NCBI GenBank assembly: GCA_028748945.1
Contig: JAQTOL010000114.1
Location: forward strand, 1 to 8,774
Direction: 5' to 3'
DNA length: 8,774 nt
DNA from: Paludibacter sp.
Lineage (GTDB): Bacteria; Bacteroidota; Bacteroidia; Bacteroidales; Paludibacteraceae
Part shown: positions 1-4,817 of the stretch, in pieces
How positions within the stretch are numbered: position 1 is the first letter of the stretch
Layout of the letters: each line of letters opens with the position of its first letter
The notes under the pieces: model-generated
Database searches by the model: none
Told to the model about the DNA's origin: nothing
The model's input: the letters and a program-made list of their open reading frames with translations, nothing else
Position numbers and translations under genes: made by a program

Positions 1-50
1 ATTTGCATCTCATTAGTCTGCAAACTCTGGAAAGATTTGTTTTGATTCAT
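1..50 (-). CDS. Partial 5' end of a minus-strand gene, unidentified
   Basis: Read on the minus strand from an ATG at base 50, the frame is open to the window edge: MNQNKSFQSLQTNEMQ, 16 codons. A perfect TAnnTTTG box (TAATTTTG, plus-strand 82-89) lies about 32 bases upstream on the same strand, as expected for a Bacteroidota -7 element, although I see no good TTG box 17-23 bases further up. The spacing F-x-x-L-x-x-x-E-M vaguely resembles leader peptides of double-glycine-type peptide precursors, but the part that would hold the Gly-Gly site is outside the window. The fragment is far too short for a confident assignment and the open frame could be chance. Confidence 0.3.
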   Translation of the reverse strand, partial: MNQNKSFQSLQTNEMQ

Positions 51-52
51 AA

Positions 53-92
53 TGATAATTATTTGAAGTTTTTTTACGCTTCAAAATTATCA
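53..92. terminator. AT-rich hairpin, terminator-like or 5'UTR structure
   Basis: Bases 53-68 (TGATAATTATTTGAAG) pair with 79-92 (CTTCAAAATTATCA), giving a 14-bp stem with a two-base bulge and a 10-base T-rich loop. A T-run follows at 98-104, which suits a terminator read on the plus strand. On the minus strand the same hairpin would sit in the 5' leader of the partial gene at 1-50 and contains its candidate -7 box. Which role applies cannot be decided here. Confidence 0.5.
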
Positions 93-120
93 CTAATCTT
101 TTTTACCGGAACGGTTTAGT

Positions 121-360
121 TCAACACACGCCTATGGGTCATTGGCTGGCTGACGTGCATTTAGCAGGTGTTGCTCCCGCATTCACTTTGTCGTTCCACG
201 ACAGCGAATGCTCCCGCAAACCGCCAAATGCCCATAGCCTCGGTCGTCAGTCTGCGCAAAAACTTAAGCGGTCCTGGATACCTACCTATCTGAGAAAAAA
301 TTCAAATATCGAACTCTCAAAGTTCTAATTTTAGTTTTTGCGCAGTCTGTCGTTAGCAGC
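121..360 (+). repeat. Family A palindromic element (A1), attC-like site preceding the DUF4062 unit
   Basis: This 240-base non-coding element fills the gap before the first plus-strand gene. It holds two nested structures. The first has an outer stem (132-146 with 223-237; core CTATGGG/CCCATAG) and an apical hairpin: TTGC-[TCCC]-GCATTC at 171-184 against GAATGC-[TCCC]-GCAA at 206-219, topped by TTGTCG/CGACA. The second is a long inverted repeat, 243-264 against 333-354, including 13 perfect base pairs (CTGCGCAAAAACT at 252-264). The right end, TTTTTGCGCAG then CTGTCGTTAGCAGC, is shared with B elements at 1481-1504 and 4069-4092. The apical module recurs in A2 (6471-6600). An open frame across it (134-328) is an artefact of the palindromes. 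The first 120 bases hold only the hairpin and partial gene described above. Confidence 0.75.
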
Positions 361-380
361 AATCTAAAAAAACTCAAGAC

Positions 381-1283
381 ATGAAAGATAAAAAATTACA
401 AGTATTTGTTTCATCAACTTTCACTGACTTATAAGAAGAACGACAAGCAGCAGTTGAAGCAATTCTTTCTTCAGGCAATATTCCTGCTGGAATGGAACTT
501 TTTTCAGCAGGAGATGAATCTCAAATGACAGTTATAAAACGTTGGATTGATGAATCAGACATTTATTTACTCATTTTAGGTGGTCGATACGGGAGTTTAG
601 AAAAAAAATCAGGCAAAAGTTATACGCATTTAGAATACGAATATGCAATGTCCATAAACAAACCTCTTTTTGCGATTGTCATAAGTAAAGAAGCATTAGA
701 AAAGAAAATAAAAGAAAATGGTTCTTTTGTTATAGAACAAGAGAATGTGAAAGAATTAAAACTGTTTAAAGAATTAGTTTTGACAAATTTAGTGAGATTT
801 TACGATGATAAGAAGGACATAAAAATTTCGATTCATGAAACACTATCTGATTTCGCATATAGAAAGGAACTTATAGGTTGGATAAGAGGTGATAACAATA
901 TTAATACAGCTGCATTAGCAGAAGAAATTGGACGATTAACTAAAGAAAACTCCGAGTTAAGAAATAAAAATACTGAAAACAGTAATGTGTTATATTCAAA
1001 TTTGACATTTAGGGAATTAAAAGAATTATTGGAAAAATCAAAATATCGAGATATCGATTCAAATTTAAATAAAAATCTTTTTGAATATATTGTTGAATAT
1101 GGACATTTATATGTAGAGATAGCATATTTGGGCAAGGATGAATTAAATTTATTCAAAAGACTTTTTGTATACAAAATACTTGAAAAATTTCCTGATGGAT
1201 TTGGTTTAAATCAGGCAGTGAAATTTTCAGTAGATGGACATAATTTTTATTTGAAAGCATTGAGCGAAAAAAACAAAAAATAG
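381..1283 (+). pseudogene. DUF4062-domain protein gene interrupted by an in-frame TAA
   Basis: From the ATG at 381 the frame reads MKDKKLQVFVSSTFTDL, then TAA at 432-434, then EERQAAVEAILSSGNIPAGM and on to the TAG at 1281-1283. Both sides of the stop match the DUF4062 (PF13271) pattern as I know it, 'VFVSST-x-x-DL-x-EER-x-x-x-x-x-I...PAGMELF', so the stop replaces one residue with no frame change. An internal ATG at 492 would give 263 residues without the first strand of the domain. After the domain ('YLLILGGRYGSLEKKSGKSY') comes a coiled-coil stretch (LAEEIGRLTKENSELRNK) and a C-terminal region I do not recognise. DUF4062 proteins often carry an effector or NTPase partner and are suspected of stress or defence roles; the function here is unknown. 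Other genes in the window end in TAA, so recoding is unlikely. The final TAG lies inside the unit's terminal complementary box (1281-1295). Confidence 0.8.
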
Positions 1284-1284
1284 A

Positions 1285-1504
1285 CTGCTGCTAATACTAA
1301 GGCTTCCTGTGGTCGGCACGACCCAGCAAGGAAGCGTCGGTTGAACCGTATTCCCGCTTGCAATAGGTTTGGCAATACGAATTTGAAACCAAAAAAGCAA
1401 TCTAAAAAACAAGCAAGAAAATACAGCAGAAATGCTTAGCAGAATAAAACTTCATTAACTTTGTCCAACAGTTTGGAGTTTTTGCGCAGACTGGCGTTAG
1501 GGGC
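1285..1504 (+). repeat. Family B palindromic element (B1), attC-like site
   Basis: This fills most of the 273-base gap between the DUF4062 and lipoprotein genes. The left box GCTGCTAAT (1287-1295) complements the start of the preceding unit (352-360). Next is a hairpin, GCTTCCT (1302-1308) with AGGAAGC (1329-1335), carrying an inner GGTCG/CGACC stem (1311-1315, 1319-1323), then CGGTTgaACCG and a GTATT..TTGC / GGCAATAC hairpin (about 1339-1378). A long A-rich stretch follows. The right end TTTTTGCGCAGACTGGCGTTAGGGGC supplies the opening box (1496-1504) of the next unit. From about 1345 on it is nearly identical to B3 (3935-4092). At about 220 bases it is longer than usual integron attC sites. 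Confidence 0.75.
1456..1463 (+). promoter_or_regulatory. Candidate -7 box TAACTTTG inside B1
   Basis: TAACTTTG matches the Bacteroidota -7 consensus TAnnTTTG exactly and lies about 94 bases before the lipoprotein ATG. No TTG is found 17-23 bases upstream; the sequence there is TGCTTAG, so the -33 half is weak. The same box in the same setting occurs in B3 (4044-4051). It could let the element drive the gene inserted behind it. Confidence 0.4.
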
Positions 1505-1521
1505 AAGTGCAGAAAAAATAA

Positions 1522-1560
1522 ATGATTTCGTTTAGAGAATTTTTTGAATTAAAAATATGA
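1522..1560 (+). CDS. 12-codon leader frame overlapping the lipoprotein start (ATGA)
   Basis: ATG at 1522 opens MISFREFFELKI, and its TGA (1558-1560) overlaps the lipoprotein ATG (1557-1559) as ATGA. Such an overlap allows terminating ribosomes to restart on the downstream gene, which would help since no Shine-Dalgarno sequence is visible. Similar leader frames precede 4217, 4814 and 6621. Any gene starting ATGA has an overlapping TGA, so only the upstream in-frame ATG is informative, and a single case could be chance. Confidence 0.3.
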   Translation: MISFREFFELKI

Positions 1561-2054
1561 ATATAAGATTGACAATTTTAAGCACTTGTATTTTACTTTT
1601 TATGTCTTGTAATATGAGTACAGGAATGAAAGGAAGAGTATTTGACAAAGAAACAGGGAAACCAATTTCAAATGCAACAGTGAATTTATTAGAAGACAAA
1701 GATATTGTCCAAACAGATAATGACGGATATTTTGAAGTTTATACATCGACAGGAAATCACAAGACTGCACCTATTGTTGTTGTTTCAAAAAAAGGATATA
1801 AACCGTTTCAATTACGAATTAATTATTCTGGTGATGAAACGAGTTATTCTGTAAAATCCGAGACTGAATTTATTGAATATAAAGATACCCTATTTATGAA
1901 TACAAATAAGAGTTCATATTTACTGGGAGTAGATATTGAAAAATGGAGTCAAGATTTTGCAGTTGTCGATTCTCTAAGAATATATTTGACGAAAAAGGAC
2001 ATTGAAGGAGAAGTAGAAAAGATACAGACAAAATTAAAATCTCAAAAATGGTAA
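1557..2054 (+). CDS. Small lipoprotein with carboxypeptidase-regulatory-like domain
   Basis: A 165-residue protein. Residues 1-18 form a lipoprotein signal (hydrophobic TILSTCILLF, then MSC with Cys18 as the likely lipidated residue), so it should be anchored in the envelope, probably the outer membrane. Residues 24-60 (KGRVFDKETGKPISNATVNL...TDNDGYFEVY) match the carboxypeptidase-regulatory-like / TonB-receptor plug-preceding beta-sandwich common in Bacteroidota. The remaining residues to 165 are not recognised and end in a charged stretch with helix-like character. No enzyme motif is seen. It is the only gene in a unit opened by GTTAGGGGC (1496) and closed by the complementary box at 2101-2116. 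Expression may come from the TAACTTTG box in B1, with coupling from the 12-codon leader frame. Lipoprotein and fold calls are firm; the specific role is unknown. Confidence 0.85.
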   Translation: MNIRLTILSTCILLFMSCNMSTGMKGRVFDKETGKPISNATVNLLEDKDIVQTDNDGYFEVYTSTGNHKTAPIVVVSKKGYKPFQLRINYSGDETSYSVKSETEFIEYKDTLFMNTNKSSYLLGVDIEKWSQDFAVVDSLRIYLTKKDIEGEVEKIQTKLKSQKW

Positions 2055-2100
2055 AACTAAGTCATTTTAGTGACATATAGAAAACAAACAAATGAAACAA

Positions 2101-2216
2101 GCACCTAGCCCATAATACTTATGCTTCCTGCGGTCGGAACTGCCTGTCCCGTAAGACGGGAACCCATCACAGAAGCGTCGGTTGAACCGTATTCCCGCTT
2201 GCAGGAGGTTCATTCT
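2101..2216 (+). repeat. Family B palindromic element (B2), truncated, with an inserted palindrome
   Basis: This begins with the terminal box of the lipoprotein unit (GCACCTAGCCCATAAT, 2101-2116), then TAATACTTATGCTTCCTG. The main stem is GCTTCCTG (2123-2130) with CAGAAGC (2170-2176). Where B1 has a plain GGTCG/CGACC tip, B2 carries an extra palindrome, TCCCGT (2147-2152) with ACGGGA (2156-2161). The region 2127-2202 is almost identical to B3 (3874-3950). The usual B right end (TTTTTGCGCAGACTG..GTTAG) is missing; after the conserved CTTGCA the sequence diverges into a mosaic. Together with the block at 2237-2270 and a further GC-rich patch (2296-2314) it occupies the 360-base gap between two genes. 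An open frame on the minus strand (2067-2285) follows the palindromes and is not a gene. Confidence 0.7.
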
Positions 2217-2236
2217 GGCGAGCGTTAAGAAGAAAA

Positions 2237-2267
2237 TCCCGATAGTTATCGGGACGTACGGCAGCGG
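2237..2267 (+). repeat. Short palindrome block TCCCGATAGTTATCGGGA plus CGGCAGCG tail
   Basis: TCCCGATAGTTATCGGGA (2237-2254) is an almost perfect palindrome, followed by CGTACGGCAGCGGG. The same palindrome and tail (ACGTGCGGCAGCG) recur at 3228-3256 inside C1, and the tail alone recurs in C2 at 5902-5912. It behaves like a small dispersed REP-type unit attached to larger elements. Confidence 0.65.
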
Positions 2268-2335
2268 GTGTGAGACTTTATACATTTAATGAGGAAATCC
2301 GGTAGGACGGGAGTAAATTCATGTTTTTTCACTTG

Positions 2336-2364
2336 CAAAGTTAAGAATTTTCTATTGCTGCAAA
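2336..2364 (-). promoter_or_regulatory. Minus-strand promoter-like pair TTTG-N17-TAACTTTG
   Basis: On the minus strand TTTG (plus 2361-2364) is followed after 17 bases by TAACTTTG (plus 2336-2343), fitting the Flavobacterium consensus TTG-N17-23-TAnnTTTG. It points left into the palindromic block 2101-2316. The only frame there is a 14-codon ATG frame (2322 down to 2278), so either the transcript is a structured RNA or the match is accidental. Confidence 0.35.
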
Positions 2365-2414
2365 AGCCGATTGTCATTTTACTTTATATACATAAATAAA
2401 CATCAAAAGTATAT

Positions 2415-3116
2415 ATGAATTCAGTAAGTAGTCGTTGGGTTGTCACTTTTACATGCATTTTATTTCTAATTGGACAAATTGTTTTAGTAGATCATATCTC
2501 TGCTCAAAAACTCATAACAATCAGGGGTTTTGTGTTGGATAAGATAACTAAAAATTCTGTTCCTAATGCAACCATCAAGTTGTCGAAAAATAGGATAACT
2601 GTAGCTGAGTTTGATGGAAAGTTCGAATTCAGCTGTTTGCGCGAGGATACTTTAATGATCACTGCAATAGGTTATTGTCCTCGTTTGTTGAGCGTTCATG
2701 ATTTGCTTACTGATTCGTCAAAGTGTAATGTGCTTATGCAACCAGTTACTTATCAGCTTCGTTCGGTACAGGTACAGGTAGATGCTGAAAAAAAGAAATC
2801 TGAAATTTTAAAGGCTTTGATTTTTCTGTCTGACATGTCGCACCCCTTCACTTATTTCAGTAGAGAAGAAAGATTCAAGCGCAGATTTGCAAAAATCAAG
2901 TCAAACAGTGTCTTTTTCTCTCAAAATATATACTGGGAAATCAATCGCCAGTTAATTGAAGAAATAAGTAAACTAAGAGCTGAGGACTTAGATAAATGCA
3001 TAATATATTGCAATACTCATATTGTTTTGTCGCCTAACGATGATGAGAGAACCATTACAAATAAATTGCTACTTTTAATTTCCGATTATTTTAAAAGAAT
3101 TAAAAGCGAAAACTGA
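2415..3116 (+). CDS. Exported carboxypeptidase-like regulatory-domain protein
   Basis: A 233-residue protein. Residues 8-30 form a Sec signal peptide (VVTFTCILFLIGQIVLV, cleavage probably after ISAQ or ISA), so it is periplasmic or outer-membrane facing. Residues 33-110 (ITIRGFVLDKITKNSVPNATIKL...FDGKFEFSCLREDTLMITAIGY) match the CarboxypepD_reg-like beta-sandwich common in Bacteroidota. The C-terminal half (120-233) is basic and predicted helical, with HPFTYFSREERFKRRFAK at about 143-160, a layout I associate with Bacteroidota proteins of unknown function carrying this domain. No catalytic residues are evident. A weak promoter may be TTG at 2355 with TACTTTAT at 2380-2387. It lies between B2 and C1 and has no partner gene. 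The fold is confident; the role is unknown. Confidence 0.85.
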   Translation: MNSVSSRWVVTFTCILFLIGQIVLVDHISAQKLITIRGFVLDKITKNSVPNATIKLSKNRITVAEFDGKFEFSCLREDTLMITAIGYCPRLLSVHDLLTDSSKCNVLMQPVTYQLRSVQVQVDAEKKKSEILKALIFLSDMSHPFTYFSREERFKRRFAKIKSNSVFFSQNIYWEINRQLIEEISKLRAEDLDKCIIYCNTHIVLSPNDDERTITNKLLLLISDYFKRIKSEN

Positions 3117-3164
3117 AACAGCTCTCGTCCTCACGAATATAAATTAAATGAGTGAATAGTCGCC

Positions 3165-3255
3165 CTGCTTCCGCGCGATTGTATCGCGTGGAAAAAAATA
3201 AATAATATAGTCATGCCACACGATACCCCCGATAGTTATCGGGACGTGCGGCAGC
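3165..3255 (+). repeat. Family C palindromic element (C1) with a nested palindrome
   Basis: C1 matches C2 (5836-5918) almost base for base: CTGCTTCCGCGCGAT.TGT.ATCGCGTGG, an A-rich connector with ATAAATAATATAGT, then ATGCCACACGATAC and CGTGCGGCAGCG. Each copy makes a CGCGAT/ATCGCG hairpin (about 3173-3188) and a CACGAT-type hairpin. In C1 the loop of the second hairpin contains the extra palindrome CCCGATAGTTATCGGG (3228-3243), while C2 has only AAT there. C1 ends about 30 bases before the next coding start. Confidence 0.75.
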
Positions 3256-3284
3256 GAGGGGAAATTTTTAAAAAAAAATAAAAA

Positions 3285-3821
3285 GTGATTAATTACGAAC
3301 AGGTTGAATCTTCTTTCTTCGACGCAAATAAAAGTTATTGCGAAACGATTGAAAGTAAACTCAAGACATTAAATCTTGAATGCTCAGGTTTTTGCAATGC
3401 CTATGGTTATGAAGTTGCAACGACTTACGACATGAACGGATACGTGTTCCACTTACGATTTCATAAACATCAAAGCACTCAAAATGCAGTGATTGGGGCA
3501 CAGGATGCGATAGATTATGCTGGCGTGGAGGTATTTGTACATGGACTCAGTAAAAGATTAAAGGTAATTGTTGGGAGATCAATGTTCAGACGCCTCTTTT
3601 GTGGGACAGAAATTAAAGAGACTATTCCAGAGCCTTACTTTATGAAGTTCAGTCACCCAGTAGACAAAAATTTCATAGACAACTTTTCAAAATGCATATT
3701 AAACTGTCAAATAGCAAAACTAACTATAAAATACGGAAAACTTTCTTGTGTTATTCATACGCAGACACTCGACCCAATTCATTTAATAACAGAAATCAAG
3801 AAAATTATATCGAGCATATGA
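3285..3821 (+). CDS. Unrecognised 178-residue protein, probable GTG start
   Basis: I do not recognise this family. A TAA at 3279-3281 closes the frame just upstream, so the start is the GTG at 3285 or something further in; the next ATG is 3432 and would discard 49 residues of plausible coding sequence. There is no signal peptide or membrane segment, so it is probably cytoplasmic. It is mixed alpha/beta with notable cysteines (C19, C33, C37, C106, C137, C141), some in a 'CILNC' pair near 137-141, and ends in a helix-like EIKKIISSI. Its start follows C1 by about 30 bases, so an original N-terminus may have been replaced by the element. The stop precedes the B3 left box by 34 bases. A 14-codon frame (3818-3862) overlaps its stop and is probably meaningless. 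Confidence 0.7.
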   Translation: MINYEQVESSFFDANKSYCETIESKLKTLNLECSGFCNAYGYEVATTYDMNGYVFHLRFHKHQSTQNAVIGAQDAIDYAGVEVFVHGLSKRLKVIVGRSMFRRLFCGTEIKETIPEPYFMKFSHPVDKNFIDNFSKCILNCQIAKLTIKYGKLSCVIHTQTLDPIHLITEIKKIISSI

Positions 3822-3854
3822 AAAAAAGCGAATCAAGGTATAACAAAAAAACTA

Positions 3855-4092
3855 GCCCCTAATAGAAGCCTTTCCTGCGGTCGGAACTGCCTGTCCCGTA
3901 AGACGGGAACCCAGCACAGAAGCGTCGGTTGAACCTTATTCTCGCTTGCAATAGGTTTGGCAATCCGAATCCGAAACCCAAAAACAATCTAAAAAAACAG
4001 GCAAGAAAATACAGCAAAAATGCTTAACATAATAAAACTTCATTAACTTTGTCCAACAGTTTGGAGTTTTTGCGCAGACTGTCGTTTGCAGC
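3855..4092 (+). repeat. Family B palindromic element (B3), attC-like site
   Basis: This is the fullest B copy and fills most of the 336-base gap before the leader frame at 4158. The left box GCCCCTAAT (3855-3863) is followed by the GCCTTTCCTG..CAGAAGC hairpin, which contains the inserted palindrome TCCCGTaagACGGGA (about 3894-3908), then CGGTTgaACC and the TTGCAATAGGTTTGGCAA hairpin. The A-rich 3' half and the right end TTTTTGCGCAGACTGTCGTTTGCAGC match B1. The opening box of the next unit is GTTTGCAGC (4084-4092). No gene lies within it; the minus-strand open frame there is a by-product. Confidence 0.75.
4044..4051 (+). promoter_or_regulatory. Candidate -7 box TAACTTTG inside B3
   Basis: This is identical in sequence and setting to the box in B1 (1456-1463), matching TAnnTTTG. 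The upstream half is weak (TGCTTAAC, no TTG). It lies about 106 bases before the leader frame at 4158. Confidence 0.4.
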
Positions 4093-4157
4093 AAGCCGAA
4101 AAAATTAAACAGTGACATCTAAATAATAGATTTTGATATAAAAAAACTGAACCGAAA

Positions 4158-4220
4158 ATGAAAACAGTATTATTTAAAAATTTGCAGAATCCCAAAGATT
4201 GCCGAGTAAACGTAATATGA
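4158..4220 (+). CDS. 20-codon leader frame overlapping the next gene start (ATGA)
   Basis: ATG at 4158 opens MKTVLFKNLQNPKDCRVNVI, with TGA at 4218-4220 overlapping the ATG at 4217 as ATGA. It is either a translated leader coupled to the following gene or the original N-terminus separated from it by a frameshift. The composition looks protein-like (hydrophobic start, then polar), which keeps the frameshift option open. Confidence 0.35.
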   Translation: MKTVLFKNLQNPKDCRVNVI

Positions 4221-4588
4221 AAGAATATTTTAATATCGAAGTGCTAAAAAATATTTATCTAGAGGATAGTTATGTTTTAGAAATTATCGAACAATCAGAT
4301 AAGATATTGTTTAAAATGGATTTCGTACTTTGTGAATCACATCCGTTTTACAAAGCACCCAAAAAAAATGAACGATATTGTTATCGTCTTGGAGAAATGG
4401 TTTTTGCTGAATTGGAAAAAATTAGTTGGATTGAAAAAAATACTGAGAATTACTCTTATGACGCAAATATTGAAAAAGATCTTGGGAATATTGATAGTTT
4501 CTTTTATGAAGGGACTAAATATTTTTTGGAAGGCAGTTGGGGAGAGGTGATAATTAAAAGTAATACGATTCAATTAGTATTGCATTGA
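4217..4588 (+). CDS. Unrecognised small acidic protein, 123 residues
   Basis: The frame extends up to a TTG at 4199, but the ATG at 4217 (MKEYFNIEVLKNIYLEDSYV) is the more natural start and forms an ATGA overlap with the 20-codon leader. The protein is soluble, acidic and rich in aromatic residues, with no signal peptide or membrane segment. The pattern of alternating strands, with a C-terminal 'SWGEVIIKSNTIQLVLH' strand pair, suggests a small alpha/beta or beta-sandwich protein of a kind often seen as immunity-like or accessory proteins in Bacteroidota, but I cannot name a family. It is the single gene of the unit opened at 4084 and closed by 4709-4723. The alternative frames inside (4332-4550 plus, 4337-4573 minus) are shadows. 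Confidence 0.7.
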   Translation: MKEYFNIEVLKNIYLEDSYVLEIIEQSDKILFKMDFVLCESHPFYKAPKKNERYCYRLGEMVFAELEKISWIEKNTENYSYDANIEKDLGNIDSFFYEGTKYFLEGSWGEVIIKSNTIQLVLH

Positions 4589-4708
4589 TTTTCTATTGTT
4601 CGGTGTAAATTATTTAGTGCTGTGCAAATTGACCGCATTTTGCTTATAGTTTGCACATTTGACAAGAAAACAAAACGAAAAATAAATGATGACTAAATAA
4701 CGGCTGAA

Positions 4709-4765
4709 CGGCCAGCTGCCAATACTTAGGCTTTCTGCGGTCGGAACGACCTCGTACGCTAACCA
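4709..4765 (+). repeat. Family B element fragment (B4)
   Basis: CGGCCAGCTGCCAAT (4709-4723) is the terminal box complementary to the unit's start at 4084-4098. It continues with ACTTAGGCTTTCTGCGG and an intact GGTCGgaaCGACC tip, matching B1 in lacking the inserted palindrome. Homology stops after CGACC (4751). The following CTCGTACGCTAACCAGC has an R''-like CGCTAAC but no B right end, so this copy is truncated or recombined. The rest of the 225-base gap (4589-4708) shows nothing else. Confidence 0.65.
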
Positions 4766-4775
4766 GCTATAAAAA

Positions 4776-4817
4776 ATGAAAACAACAAGATTAGTTATAA
4801 GAACAATGAAGATATGA
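4776..4817 (+). CDS. 13-codon leader frame overlapping the MORN/TonB_C gene start (ATGA)
   Basis: ATG at 4776 opens MKTTRLVIRTMKI, with TGA at 4815-4817 overlapping the downstream ATG at 4814. This is the third of four such overlaps in the window. It is basic and hydrophobic with no known homologue; if translated it may serve only to deliver ribosomes. Confidence 0.3.
   Translation: MKTTRLVIRTMKI

Noticed and set aside
134..328. 64-codon plus-strand open frame
   Set aside because: It lies across the A1 palindromes; its protein mirrors the hairpin repeats, has no recognisable domain, and part of the same sequence recurs in A2 without an open frame.
432..434. TAA read as a sense codon by an alternative genetic code
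   Set aside because: Other clear genes end with TAA (for example 2052-2054 and 7959-7961), and TAA does not occur within the other well-recognised coding frames.
2067..2285. 72-codon minus-strand open frame
   Set aside because: It is composed of the B2 palindrome and the TCCCGATA block; related copies at 3855 and 3228 do not preserve the frame.
3818..3862. 14-codon frame overlapping the stop of the 3285 gene
   Set aside because: It ends in the B3 left box and has no coding features; it is a reminder that ATGA overlaps arise easily by chance.
4199..4216. TTG at 4199 as the start of the 4217 gene
   Set aside because: It adds only LPSKRN before a natural ATG; TTG starts are uncommon and the ATG fits the ATGA overlap.
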